NCBI GenBank assembly: GCA_946811185.2
Contig: OX328105.1
Coordinates: 50,778,845 to 50,842,844 of the forward strand
DNA from: Hippopus hippopus
Taxonomy: Eukaryota > Mollusca > Bivalvia > Cardiida > Cardiidae
Direction: 5' to 3'
Length of the DNA stretch: 64,000 bases
Shown here: positions 43,801 through 46,900 of the stretch, piece by piece
Numbering within the stretch: position 1 is the stretch's first letter
Layout of the letters: each line of letters opens with the position of its first letter
Program-made: the position numbers and the translations under genes
The notes under the pieces: model-generated
What the model saw: only the letters and a program-made list of their open reading frames with translations
What the model was told of the DNA's origin: nothing
The model's database searches: none

Positions 43801-43914
43801 TGGTAAGAAAGCCAAAGAGGTGTCATACGGATTTTTGATGTCATCCTTATAGCATGCAACTCGGATTTGATCAAAACGATGTCCAGGACGGCCTGGAAAC
43901 CTTACTCTCGCCAT
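1683..43914 (-). CDS. KMT2A: Trithorax/MLL histone H3K4 methyltransferase, 5' part (22 exons, continues past the left edge)
   Basis: Orthologue of vertebrate KMT2A/KMT2B and Drosophila trx, a nuclear H3K4 methyltransferase of COMPASS-type complexes that maintains gene activity. Twenty-two exons join with GT-AG borders and matching phases into 5,757 nt (1,919 codons) with no stop. Visible order: menin motif RFPGRPG (residues 5-11); LEDGF-type segment RRGLRSFREL (41-50); basic linker; nuclear-receptor-like zinc fingers (about 465-540); GPRIKHVCR block (about 725); CXXC (about 825-870); PHD1-3 (about 1095-1285); bromodomain (about 1660-1740); ePHD (about 1808-1915). I saw no AT-hook of the GRP type in exon 2. 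FYRN/FYRC, WIN and SET are not in the window. The protostome gene is probably single copy, so KMT2A versus KMT2B is a naming choice. Exon borders are my reading of the sequence, not transcript data. Confidence 0.96.
2735..3075 (+). repeat. Dispersed ~340-bp repeat, inverted copy at 63640-64000
   Basis: The sequence from TTTCTATTGTTATAGTGCTA to GAAACCAAATGGACTATA occurs in reverse complement at the right end of the window, with moderate divergence. Non-coding; class unknown. Confidence 0.82.
3086..3308 (+). mobile_element. TTAA palindromic MITE (family A)
   Basis: TTAACTCTTTGCC start; the right end decays to GGTAAACA. Further decayed copies of the same family lie at about 797-975, 1220-1410, 1950-2170, 3800-4010, 4620-4760 and 4830-5040. 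Confidence 0.8.
3447..3584 (-). CDS. KMT2A: KMT2A exon 21: extended PHD core
   Basis: Forty-six codons, phase 0: DAGRLLYCGQDDWAHINCAL, then WSAEVYEDDHGGLQNLVEAY and SRGKML. This is close to human DAGRLLYIGQNEWTHVNCAL WSAEVFEDDDGSLKNVHMAV. The donor reads GTCAGT, weaker than the others. Confidence 0.95.
4075..4375 (+). repeat. Dispersed ~300-bp repeat (GCATAACTGTGTC family)
   Basis: A clear copy with AGGGGCATAACTGTGTC-like block at 4160, ATTTGATAATTAACAA, and the end GCGCTAAAAAAGTGC. It starts after a C-run and (CA) tract. Confidence 0.8.
4398..4489 (-). CDS. KMT2A: KMT2A exon 20: start of extended PHD
   Basis: Phase 1 in, phase 0 out. An acidic stretch (DEEDEEV) precedes RRCMFCLQYGDQDCN, matching human MLL RQCALCLTYGDDSAN, the first zinc pair of the extended PHD (PHD4). 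Confidence 0.94.
5141..5368 (+). mobile_element. TTAA palindromic MITE (family A), full copy
   Basis: Begins TTAACTCTTTACCA and ends GGTAAAGGGTTAA. A long central palindrome around GCTGGTTACCAGC is flanked by AAAAGGAGAAAAT and its complement and by AACATTGTGGG and its complement. One of the best-kept members of the most frequent repeat in the window. Confidence 0.92.
5603..5831 (+). mobile_element. TTAA palindromic MITE (family A), full copy
   Basis: 229 bp with TTAA at both ends and the central hairpin intact. Its right TTAA is also the left TTAA of the next copy, so two elements sit side by side sharing one target site. Confidence 0.92.
5828..6057 (-). mobile_element. TTAA palindromic MITE (family A), reverse copy
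   Basis: Opposite orientation to its left neighbour. TTAACCCTTTACC at the left, GGTAAAGAGTTAA at the right. The central palindrome has a few mismatches. It ends about 50 bp from the KMT2A exon 19 donor. Confidence 0.88.
6111..6253 (-). CDS. KMT2A: KMT2A exon 19: bromodomain-ePHD linker
   Basis: Phase 2 in, phase 1 out. Encodes DGMLPDATLPPTTDHTYAQW followed by a Pro/Ser-rich linker and MKKYVQY. Human MLL has SGMLPNAVLPPSLDHNYAQW at this point. Confidence 0.95.
6254..7328. other. Intron between KMT2A exons 19 and 18, little recognised
   Basis: About 1.1 kb. No exon, repeat family or RNA gene recognised, apart from CCAGGCTGAAAATCTGGGGG at 6490 and its flanking complement, a small palindrome. 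Confidence 0.5.
7329..7402 (-). CDS. KMT2A: KMT2A exon 18: bromodomain last helix
   Basis: Phase 0 in, phase 2 out (donor GTGAGT). Encodes QMEKIFPWFKVKQCRYWYSS, matching human MLL QMERVFPWFSVKKSRFWEPN. Confidence 0.93.
7691..7905 (+). mobile_element. TTAA palindromic MITE (family A)
   Basis: TTAACTCTTTACC start, central GCTGATAACCAGTAT hairpin with mismatches, decayed right end. Other copies in the 7-12 kb stretch are at about 8866-9090, 9130-9345 (strong hairpin), 10790-10890 (half) and 11393-11615. Confidence 0.78.
8244..8357 (-). CDS. KMT2A: KMT2A exon 17: bromodomain middle
   Basis: Thirty-eight codons, phase 0: IFCEDILRIIQEYLDNDEET then RVTRKKAIQAAKSVFVK. Corresponds to human MLL EFSDDIVKIIQAAINSD ... 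IKKANSMVKSFFIR. The MLL bromodomain is atypical and does not read acetyl-lysine well. Confidence 0.93.
9130..9345 (+). mobile_element. TTAA palindromic MITE (family A), decayed ends
   Basis: The central GAGAAAATGCTGGTTACCAG hairpin is perfect but the terminal TTAACTC motifs are lost. It ends close to the KMT2A exon 16 donor. Confidence 0.78.
9375..10439 (-). CDS. KMT2A: KMT2A exon 16: long low-complexity insertion and start of bromodomain
   Basis: A 355-codon exon, phase 0 at both ends, acceptor after a T-rich tract, donor GTAAGT. About 325 residues are Ser/Thr/Asn/Asp/Glu-rich without recognisable fold. The last part, YPRDLMEIAEKMKTGFYKSV, is the first helix of the MLL bromodomain (human LDLEGVKRKMDQGNYTSV). 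In human MLL the PHD3-bromodomain linker is only around 50 residues, so this is a large expansion. Confidence 0.92.
10979..11205. mobile_element. Palindromic element family C (GGCTTGCAACACGCGAAAA ends)
   Basis: Terminal inverted repeats GGCTTGCAACACGCGAAAA (left) and TTTTCGCGTGTTGCAAGCC (right), followed inward by CATTTGGACATTTGC and an AGTGTCATC block. The core GACTGTGCAGGCTGATC is shared in style with family B. Confidence 0.85.
11695..11885. mobile_element. Palindromic MITE with GTTAGTTGCTGGCAGAAAA arms
   Basis: Left ATCTGTTATTGAATGGTCGG ... AGTTGCTGGCAGAAAAATTA mirrors right TTTCTGCCAGCAACTAACAC ... CAATAACAGATTGTCATC. A second copy at about 34796-34985 lies directly beside the mariner, and a half copy at about 59030-59090. 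Confidence 0.78.
11943..12127 (-). CDS. KMT2A: KMT2A exon 15: end of PHD3
   Basis: Phase 1 in, phase 0 out. Encodes DEMYEILSCLPEDLSFYCQR C, then PEWMKTLRQELRLGLENIMQ and more. This parallels human DEMYEILSNLPESVAYTCVNC ... AEWRLALEKELQISLKQVL. The donor is GTGAGT after KQEH. Confidence 0.95.
12208..12482 (+). mobile_element. Palindromic element family B
   Basis: TGAGCCATGCTCTG start and GAGCGTGGCTAA end are near-perfect inverted repeats. The core reads CAGCCTGTGCAGTCCGCGCA with the arms able to pair. Non-coding. Confidence 0.83.
12560..13250 (+). pseudogene. Older mariner-type transposase remnant, split by a MITE
   Basis: Bases 12575-12690 read VQDNAPVHTAQVAVAEIERC GVELLPPYS, the middle of a mariner transposase with its second Asp. 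The copy has decayed frames and is interrupted at 12773-13143 by a short inverted-repeat element. Sequence after 13143 may continue it, but this is weak. Confidence 0.6.
12773..13143. mobile_element. MITE with TTAAGGTAGTAGACCCC ends
   Basis: A perfect 17-bp inverted repeat (TTAAGGTAGTAGACCCC at the left, its complement at the right) bounds 371 bp of non-coding DNA. It is inserted in a decayed mariner transposase. TTAA at both edges could be target duplication or part of the repeat. Confidence 0.8.
13470..13697 (-). mobile_element. TTAA palindromic MITE (family A)
   Basis: TTAACCCTTTACC to ATAGTTAA; central hairpin kept. It lies just downstream of the KMT2A exon 14 donor. A truncated second copy precedes it at about 13310-13465. 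Confidence 0.85.
13771..14005 (-). CDS. KMT2A: KMT2A exon 14: end of PHD2 and most of PHD3
   Basis: Phase 0 in, phase 1 out. ICTKCVKCKSCGATTPG finishes PHD2; CPICHKCYSDDDWESKMIQC and WVHSKCEGLTG begin PHD3. In human MLL, PHD3 reads H3K4me3 through an aromatic cage. The matching positions here are Tyr, Trp (human Tyr), Met and Trp, so methyl-lysine reading is probably kept. The CYP33-type proline switch cannot be judged. Confidence 0.97.
14291..14503. mobile_element. TTAA palindromic MITE, second subfamily (AGACTGCAC core)
   Basis: Begins TTAACCCTTTTGGCACC and ends AAGAGTTAA, the same edges as family A, but the core palindrome is AGACTGCACAGAACGTGCAG flanked by ATAGATC repeats. Related cores occur at about 5400-5500, 28790-28870, 42115-42175, 52265-52345, 52620-52690 and 55850-55915. 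Confidence 0.82.
14571..14663 (-). CDS. KMT2A: KMT2A exon 13: PHD2
   Basis: Thirty-one codons, phase 0: LLQCDKCQNMYHPECLGPNY then PTKPTKEKKIW, almost identical to human MLL LLECNKCRNSYHPECLGPNY PTKPTKKKKVW. Acceptor CTTTCAG, donor GTAAGT. Confidence 0.97.
14698..14926 (-). mobile_element. TTAA palindromic MITE (family A)
   Basis: TTAACCCTTTACC at the left; the right end reads AGATAA, a one-base decay of the TTAA edge. It begins about 35 bp upstream of KMT2A exon 13, close to the acceptor and branch-point zone. Confidence 0.88.
15303..15548 (+). mobile_element. Palindromic element family B
   Basis: TGAGCCATGCTCTGTGAG start and AGAGCATGGCTCA end, 246 bp, with the family core CCCGGGCTGACCTGGGC. 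Confidence 0.83.
16745..17213 (+). mobile_element. Palindromic element family B, interrupted by a family A MITE
   Basis: Ends are TGAGCCATGCTCTG and AGGCTCA-type. The interior has the TGCAAACCGCGCAGGCT palindrome characteristic of family B. The element is split between GAAGGTTG and ACAAGATGG by the MITE at 16899-17127. Removing that MITE and one TTAA restores the GGTTGTTAAACAAGATGG form expected from other family B copies. Confidence 0.85.
16899..17127 (-). mobile_element. TTAA palindromic MITE (family A), nested in a family B element
   Basis: 229 bp with TTAA on both sides and an almost perfect central hairpin. Its position inside another repeat shows directly that TTAA is the duplicated target site. 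Confidence 0.93.
17390..17527 (-). CDS. KMT2A: KMT2A exon 12: PHD1 core and start of PHD2
   Basis: Forty-six codons, phase 0. Contains FCNVCCEPFHKFCLEEFEQP and WCCARCQFCSVCGRQNN. These correspond nearly residue for residue to human MLL YCQVCCEPFHKFCLEENERP ... WCCRRCKFCHVCGRQHQ, giving the remaining PHD1 ligands and the first PHD2 pair. Confidence 0.97.
17757..17986 (+). mobile_element. TTAA palindromic MITE (family A)
   Basis: The left edge is decayed (TGTAACTCTTTACC); the right edge GGTAAAGAGTTAA is intact. The central palindrome has one mismatch at its very centre (GGTTAGCAGC). Confidence 0.86.
18907..19017 (-). CDS. KMT2A: KMT2A exon 11: start of PHD1
   Basis: Thirty-seven codons, phase 0 at both ends. 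Encodes NVAWSYGIALTMSSAMNVRT followed by LCFLCGSSGKLE, matching human MLL NVWEMGGLGILTSVPITPRV plus VCFLCASSGHVE. The CFLC pair is the first zinc ligand pair of PHD1. Confidence 0.94.
19160..19375 (+). repeat. Dispersed repeat (GCATAACTGTGTC family), 3' truncated
   Basis: Starts ACAAGAGTATCGCATGTGGG and contains GGGGCATAATTGTGTCAAAA; lost after the CAGTAACGACAG block. Confidence 0.75.
19663..20468. mobile_element. Non-autonomous DNA transposon, ends CTTAAAGCCCCAGTAAAGTC
   Basis: The left end CTTAAAGCCCCAGTAAAGTC and the complement of the right end (CTTAAAGTCACAGTAAAGTC) form an inverted repeat around 0.8 kb of non-coding DNA, in the intron between KMT2A exons 11 and 10. No transposase is visible and the target duplication is unclear, so the superfamily is not assigned. 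Confidence 0.7.
21211..21312 (-). CDS. KMT2A: KMT2A exon 10: pre-PHD segment
   Basis: Thirty-four codons, phase 0 at both ends, acceptor TTTTCAG, donor GTAAGT. It ends in KYHPIKVDFK, matching human MLL VHRIRVDFK just before PHD1. The long downstream part of its upstream intron is filled by the 21.7-26.1 kb tandem-repeat elements. Confidence 0.9.
21760..24583 (+). repeat. Large element with ~18 tandem units of ~145 bp
   Basis: Starts ACAAGAGGGCCATGATGGCC and ends GTTGTGCTCAGGTGGGCTA. Between them about 18 diverged units repeat every 143-146 bp; each has GTGGCCTCTAGAGTGCCCA, GGTATTTCTTTAATTTGACC, TATGACCCCAGGTGACCCAA and TCATCAAGACAAACATTCTG. No long ORF. Located between KMT2A exons 10 and 9. 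Confidence 0.9.
24584..26079 (+). repeat. Element with about seven tandem units of ~166 bp
   Basis: Units contain GACCCCCGGGGCGGGGCCAG, ATGAACAAACTTGGTAGAGG, and AGAAGAAGAATTTTAAAGTT. Closest pairs are nearly identical (25350-25690), suggesting recent expansion. It ends with a CAGA/CGGA-rich tract and GTGCTCAGGTGAGCTAAAA. It directly follows the 145-bp element. Confidence 0.9.
26783..27302 (-). CDS. KMT2A: KMT2A exon 9: end of CXXC and variable linker
   Basis: Phase 2 in, phase 0 out (donor GTAAGT after NPSD). The first residues YRRCERPLIQ supply the last zinc cysteine of the CXXC domain after either alternative exon 8. The remaining ~160 residues are a Ser/Glu-rich, probably disordered linker ending in a basic stretch (KRFGKIRSKTQKK). 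Confidence 0.93.
27303..27857. other. Intron after the alternative CXXC exons
   Basis: Contains two decayed family A MITE pieces (about 27340-27640 and 27640-27720). The part next to exon 8A is unique sequence and could hold splicing signals. Confidence 0.6.
27858..27905 (-). CDS. KMT2A: KMT2A alternative exon 8A: CXXC second half, KK type
   Basis: A 48-nt exon, phase 2 in and out, acceptor TTTACAG, donor GTAAGT. It gives LDKPKFGGRNTWKKGCI, continuing YRRC. The RN after FGG is like human MLL. The CpG-reading Gln (human 1187) is Lys and the next Cys (human 1188) is Gly. The zinc ligand Cys is kept. Same length, phase and first seven residues as exon 8B, so one should replace the other. Which is the usual form cannot be told from DNA. 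Confidence 0.9.
27963..28010 (-). CDS. KMT2A: KMT2A alternative exon 8B: CXXC second half, KQ type
   Basis: A 48-nt exon, phase 2 in and out, acceptor TTTCAG, donor GTAAGT. With flanking bases it gives LDKPKFGGPGTSKQACA, continuing YRRC in exon 9. The KFGG loop and the Lys-Gln pair (equivalent to Lys1186-Gln1187 of human MLL) are kept. The segment SKQAC resembles that of DNMT1 and KDM2-type CXXC domains, so this version should bind unmethylated CpG. It is followed after only 57 nt by a second exon of the same kind. Confidence 0.9.
28011..29194. other. Intron before the alternative CXXC exons
   Basis: About 1.2 kb with decayed MITE pieces at 28540-28660 and 28915-29100, and an AGACTGCAC-type core at 28790-28870. 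The 500 bp next to exon 8B look mostly unique. Confidence 0.55.
29195..29417 (-). CDS. KMT2A: KMT2A exon 7: first half of the CXXC zinc finger
   Basis: Phase 1 in, phase 2 out (donor GTATGT). After an acidic/basic linker it encodes KMRCRQCPGCLATDCGKCRHCL, the first six zinc-binding cysteines of a CXXC domain (human MLL: CGQCPGCQVPEDCGVCTNCL). The domain must be completed by one of two following exons, both of which accept phase 2. Part of the left intron is occupied by MITE fragments. Confidence 0.95.
30452..30677 (-). mobile_element. TTAA palindromic MITE (family A)
   Basis: TTAACCCATTACC to GGTAAAGAGTTAA, 226 bp, hairpin complete. Lies between KMT2A exons 7 and 6. Confidence 0.9.
30880..31110 (-). 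mobile_element. Decayed SINE in reverse orientation
   Basis: Read on the minus strand it opens GCTCGGGTAGCTCAGTGGTT, a tRNA A-box head, followed by a body similar to 32000-32145. The B box is decayed. Confidence 0.6.
31289..31513 (-). CDS. KMT2A: KMT2A exon 6: conserved GPRIKHVCR block
   Basis: Phase 1 in, phase 1 out; acceptor TTCACAG, donor GTAGGT. It contains GPRIKHVCRNAAVVLGK followed by ATFPEK and LSALPKKDK. This corresponds closely to human MLL GPRIKHVCRRAAVALGRKRAVFPDD ... LSALPWEER, just before the CXXC domain. The flanking N-terminal part is Ser/Glu-rich and not conserved. Confidence 0.94.
31703..31931 (-). mobile_element. TTAA palindromic MITE (family A)
   Basis: TTAACCCTTTACC to GGTAATGGGTTAA with central palindrome. 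A half copy (about 31928-31998, ending GGTAAAGAGTTA) abuts it on the right and a deleted copy (about 31565-31700) on the left, so insertions cluster here. Confidence 0.9.
32148..32460 (+). mobile_element. tRNA-headed SINE
   Basis: The head has A box GGTAGCTCAGTCGG and B box GGTTCGATCCC. The body ends TTGAAAACAGCGTTAAACACC with an (ATCA)n tail at 32449-32462. The tRNA acceptor ends do not pair, so it is a SINE rather than a tRNA gene. It lies between KMT2A exons 6 and 5. Confidence 0.85.
32650..32901 (+). mobile_element. Palindromic element family B, rearranged
   Basis: TGAGCCATGCTCTGG start and AGAGCATGGCTCA end. The core is near the right side and the left half is altered. Other copies: 8402-8650 (decayed), 30111-30296, 56519-56889 and 59950-60042 (fragment). 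Confidence 0.78.
33024..33200 (+). mobile_element. tRNA-headed SINE, second type
   Basis: A box TGGTGTAGTGGTACAGC, B box GGTTCGAATCCC, followed by a body ending near AAGAAGTTGTTTCACAATC. Short and probably 3' truncated. Confidence 0.72.
33493..33682 (-). CDS. KMT2A: KMT2A exon 5: 12-residue coding tandem repeat
   Basis: Phase 0 in (acceptor CATGCAG), phase 1 out. It encodes a basic patch (HRRRRRVSKD) and then three copies of TLKSPDKGKPPE, the last ending PLE. The end at VQPG uses the weak donor GTTTGA. This site is chosen because it alone gives the phase 1 needed by exon 6; a nearby GTCCAA would give phase 0. Function is unknown and the segment is probably disordered. Confidence 0.8.
33509..33616 (-). 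repeat. 36-bp coding minisatellite, three units, in KMT2A exon 5
   Basis: Three near-identical 36-bp units lie in tandem, each encoding TLKSPDKGKPPE or a close variant. The unit length is a multiple of three, so gain or loss of units keeps the frame. Near-identity at the DNA level points to recent expansion. Confidence 0.85.
34500..34776 (+). mobile_element. TTAA palindromic MITE (family A) with duplicated right arm
   Basis: The right part (AATGTTTTCAAAAG ... TTAAAGTCGGGATTG) occurs twice, giving 277 bp instead of 228. The left terminus lacks the TTAACTC start. The right edge GGTAAAGAGTTAA is intact. Confidence 0.8.
34986..36330 (+). mobile_element. Mariner transposon with perfect 30-bp terminal repeats
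   Basis: Bases 34986-35015 and 36301-36330 are exact inverted repeats (both begin TACGAGGGTCGTTC when read inward), including the TA target dinucleotides. The length of about 1.34 kb and the single broken transposase are typical of mariner. It lies in the intron between KMT2A exons 5 and 4, in opposite orientation to the gene. Intact ends with a dead ORF suggest it may still be a substrate for a transposase supplied in trans. Confidence 0.93.
35191..36243 (+). pseudogene. Mariner transposase, broken
   Basis: An N-terminal helix-turn-helix region reads KLEMRAYIKSHVSL ... GSVFRWYKKSKDGRT. The frame then shifts near 35370 and continues as GQPKTAALKEIV ... DLIKQDARLTVKEIAKRVG, with in-frame stops. 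TGDETWIYYSEPQ holds the first catalytic Asp, and FHDNAAVHKS and YSPDLSPCDFFLFP hold the other two with 34 residues between them (DD34D). Stops and shifts make it inactive. Confidence 0.9.
36705..37048 (-). CDS. KMT2A: KMT2A exon 4: second nuclear-receptor-like finger and basic linker
   Basis: Joins exon 3 in phase 1 to give YKCDGG-DPGKCQLSHKSRSCKLCRIIKY. This is a second C-x7-C-x8-C-x2-C zinc module completing a two-finger nuclear-receptor-like domain. The remainder is a Lys/Glu-rich linker (KRKQAKTRVEKVMKGNEPS and on) without a known fold. It ends in phase 0 after RHE at donor GTGAGT. Confidence 0.88.
38083..38277 (-). CDS. KMT2A: KMT2A exon 3: first nuclear-receptor-like zinc finger
   Basis: Phase 1 in, phase 1 out; acceptor CATTACAG, donor GTAGGT. 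Encodes EKQLGSRKRQCCVICG, then CYKKYYACQACLGFYARS, then basic residues and YKCDGG. The pattern C-x2-C ... C-x2-C followed by LGFYARS parallels the first finger and P-box of nuclear receptors (CEGCKGFFRRS). Drosophila Trx is known to have such a domain at the matching place; vertebrate MLL proteins do not keep a recognisable one. Confidence 0.9.
38758..38989 (+). mobile_element. TTAA palindromic MITE (family A)
   Basis: TTAACTCTTTACC start; the right edge is decayed to GGTAAAGGGTCAA. It ends 35 bp before the TRIM. Confidence 0.85.
39025..39225 (+). repeat. 5' LTR of the TRIM
   Basis: 201 bp, starting TGTTAC and ending GTAAGA (one change from the GTAACA of the 3' LTR). It contains a tRNA-like domain at 39094-39169 with B box GGTTCGAATCC at 39146-39156. 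About 6 nt around the A box are missing compared with the 3' LTR. Confidence 0.85.
39226..39243 (+). other. tRNA-Pro primer binding site of the TRIM
   Basis: TGGGGGCTCGTCCGGGAT directly follows the 5' LTR. This is the well-known 18-nt primer site complementary to the 3' end of tRNA-Pro. Confidence 0.88.
39332..39342 (+). other. Polypurine tract of the TRIM
   Basis: AAGAGGGAGTG lies immediately before the 3' LTR, where plus-strand priming would occur. Confidence 0.75.
39343..39549 (+). repeat. 3' LTR of the TRIM
   Basis: 207 bp, TGTTAC to GTAACA. The tRNA-like domain at 39412-39492 has an A box (TAGCTAAGTAG, 39427-39437) and a B box (GGTTCGAATCC, 39470-39480). Its ends can pair (AGGGA with TCCCT). 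Confidence 0.85.
39560..40754 (-). CDS. KMT2A: KMT2A exon 2: large basic/coiled linker exon
   Basis: Encodes residues 57-454 plus one base. It starts in phase 0 after a pyrimidine-rich acceptor and ends in phase 1 at donor GTAAAA. It opens with a Glu-rich, probably helical stretch (seven Glu in a row near residue 90). It then has the block EKDMAKFLLEKAKQAN and REFVLPTQSSRSSRVIIPNKRFLEDD, which aligns with the human MLL ATIAKQLLQRAKK ... RRFIEDED region. Several KKRK-type basic clusters could act in nuclear import. The exon is comparable to the giant exon 3 of human KMT2A but much shorter. A TRIM retroelement begins only 10 nt beyond the donor. Confidence 0.92.
40828..41054 (+). mobile_element. 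TTAA palindromic MITE (family A)
   Basis: The left edge is decayed to ATAACTCTTTACC; the right edge ends GGATTAA. The palindrome centre has lost the GGTTACC bases. It lies about 75 bp upstream of KMT2A exon 2. Confidence 0.82.
41348..41576 (+). mobile_element. TTAA palindromic MITE (family A), full copy
   Basis: 229 bp, TTAACTTTTTACC to GGTAAGGAGTTAA; the central palindrome is perfect over more than 30 bp per arm. A more decayed copy precedes it at about 41080-41340. Confidence 0.92.
43747..43914 (-). CDS. KMT2A: KMT2A exon 1: menin/LEDGF-binding N-terminus
   Basis: Encodes residues 1-56 and ends in phase 0 at donor GTAAGA. The start ATG has A at -3 and G at +4, a good Kozak context. Residues 5-11 (RFPGRPG) match the menin-binding motif RFPARPG at the very N-terminus of human MLL. 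Residues 41-52 (RRGLRSFRELVG) match the human RRFRAVFG segment that takes part in menin/LEDGF binding. The human glycine/serine-rich spacer between these motifs is absent, so the two sites are only about 30 residues apart. An acceptor-like tract ending in AG lies 9 nt upstream of the ATG, so a separate 5' UTR exon is likely. Confidence 0.9.
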
Positions 43915-43923
43915 TATGATGTT

Positions 43924-46900
43924 CTAAAAATAGAACAGATTCAGTAAACATCATCGGTCAAAAACGGTATTTAGGGTCATGTGTCCCTTTCCTTTGTCAA
44001 TTTATTGTAAGGCTATACTTGAAACGGAAATAAGTGTTAAAACTGAGAGGGGATTAAATTTTTATTTGTTTCGCAGAATAGACTTCAGTGGAACAGCTTC
44101 TATTTTTTTTGTTGCCTGCCACTAGTTCCCGCCAAAAGTATAATCAAAGTACTTTAGTAGTGTAATGATCATGGGTGTACGGACACTGGCCTTCTAGGAC
44201 AAATGACCGCAAGGTTTTTCTCAACCTGGACAATTTCCACCCTGACACTGCCTTTAGTTGAAACGGGGACATTTGCCCGCAACCTTCTGTCACTGATTAC
44301 ATCACTGCACGACATGCAGGGATCGTATCTATCATGAGAGAGAAAGGCATGTCAGTTTCTCAATGATTTGAATGATTCCTTTTTATTTGACGCAGGGATC
44401 GTATATAATGCGAGAAGATCCGTATACGACCCCTGTTTGACACAATTTTCTGAAGAAAAAATACTTTTACTAGTCATCAAGGTTACAGAAAAAAAGTAAA
44501 CTGACAAAAATTTTAGAATCAATCGATATTCCTTCCTTCTTCTTTCCTCTCTTTCTTATCTCTGTTTCTTCATTCCTTCTGTACGCCCATCTTTCCAGTG
44601 CTTACATTTGACATGTAGACATAGTAGATAAATATCAGATGAACAGTATATCTATCTGCATTATGATTTATGATATTGTCAACAATGGATGCTGGTTTGT
44701 GAAATAATATAGGAAAAACTATTGAAAATGCATTGCTTTGGTCCGAGTTTTTTCCTGATTCAAACAATATAACTCATTACTTAGCATTGTATGAGTTAAC
44801 TCGATCAGATGACAAAGTTGTAACATTTTCTCCTTATCCCACTATGTTTTCTAAAACCAGGTTTTATCAATTGAGCCACATTTAATTTGTAGCTGTGAAA
44901 GCTTAACAGTCATTCCTGTTTTCTTTGTACTTTTCCCATTTTTTAGTGTCCCTGCCAAATTATTGACCCCACAAGCAAACGAGAGTAAAAGAATTTGGTT
45001 ATTTTCAATGCATGTTCCATATATTAGCCATACACCGAGCTAAACATTCCCGTGTTCGCTTAATTTTTTTAAAAAATTACCCTATATGTGCAAAAATAGT
45101 GCTTTTTTCTGTGTCGTTCTGTTGGGAGACTGATTTTGAATCTTTACAGAAAGTAAACTGTTTGGTATTTCACAATCCTTTTTTGCTTAAGACATACTTA
45201 TCATGTACCCTTACAGATGTATTAATGACACACGAAGACACATGCAACAGAATTTTGAAATATCAATGGTTTAGTAGTGTCGCCAAAACGTCATTAACAT
45301 CCGTTACTGCATTTTATCTCATGTTGGGATAGTCTAACTTAGTACTGTCCATCTAAAGATTACTCTTGGAATATTCTTTTATGCTTGATATTGAGGATTT
45401 TAGAGCCTATGGATCACAAAAACCTCTGTCATTCGAAAAAAAATGCATCAGTGATATTGAAGATGGCATTCAGACAAAAACTTGTTTAACCTCCGTTATC
45501 AGTTGACATCTGTTGAATGTGATGCTTTAAGGAGAATACCAAATACGAACTAAAACTATATAAATCATTCTCATAATAATCAGAAAAAGAGCATTTTCTG
45601 ATCCAAAACATATGCTAATTTTAACATCCGTTACCTTTAACATCCGTGACTAAAATCAATACTTATTGTTTGCCGTTTGTAGACGTCACACTCTACCTGA
45701 AATACCCCGGTCTTAGATTTATCCACTATCTAATTGACTTGGTAACCTCACAGTAACATTACAGAAGTCATTTCAAGTTTGTAACAGAGCACAGATAAAT
45801 GTTTGATTTGAACGCCAGATAGAACTACTTAGAAGCAGGTCAGGAAAGTGAAATCGGATTTAAAAATTAGGCCTTGAAATGGCTGAAGGAAGAGAGTGAA
45901 TGCAAAGTATGGCTTAAAGTGCAAGATGATTTAGTTGCAGTACTGTAGTTGGTTAACTTCCGTTACCAAAATCAGAGAATCTTGAAAATAGTATTTGAAC
46001 ATTAGGTCGATTGTGAAGCGTTCTACAAAAACTATGTATAGAGTCTACTTGTGCTTCAAAGAAATCAATAAGAATATAAACTATGAAGGTGTAATTACTT
46101 TAGCTTTTGGTAATTTTTTTCATTTTTTGTGGCTAAACTTTGCTAGACTTATTTCCAAAATCTTGATCAATGTTTTCTAAGACATACATCTTTTATTTAA
46201 TAGTTCCTCAAGTTGAGTAAAGTTAGCTTAGTTCTTAGTCATTTTACTACTTTTTCATGTATCTAATATGAGAACCTCGCATTTTATTAACTTGTGGAAT
46301 TTTCTTTTTAACATCTGTTACATTCCTATTGACATTTAAATTTCAAAAATGAAGAATCATGGTCCAAATTACTAGAGCGTTGTTGGGTATATTGGGACAG
46401 CTAAGGATTTGTTTTCATAACTATTTTGATTATGCGCGAAACGGTTTTAACAATGAAAATTTAGAAAACCCTACTGTATCCCGTCGTTTATTTTGGGAAC
46501 TCAGCGTTAGCATAACTAAAATTGATGTGATATAGACTAGCTTAAATGTGAACGTACGGAGTTAGTTTTGGGACACGTCTGGAATTTTTGGACACGATGG
46601 AGGGTATATTCGGACACCTTCTAATATTTTTGAAAAATAGTGATCATGAAACTCTTAAAGGGGTTAACCTCCAGATTTGGGGTCAAATTTCAAAAAGTGT
46701 AATTCCTAGTCCATTAATTATAGAAGTGAATGGAAGCATATTGGTATATTTCTGGCTATATCTAATGCGGATACTGTCTGCAACAAAATACTTTCACTTG
46801 TAGTTTTGCATCGCTAATTTACTCCACTACGCAACGGGGTAGACTTTTCTCTTATAGGTACGTGTATTTCTGAGTCACTCTTGTGATCATTTTTTTACGT

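Noticed and set aside
44085..44480. Two copies of GCAGGGATCGTAT near 44320 and 44395
   Set aside because: Too short and isolated to define an element; no palindrome or target duplication could be supported.
45012..45332. 106-residue open frame on the plus strand
   Set aside because: No recognisable domain, no neighbouring exons in phase and AT-rich composition like its surroundings. Probably chance.
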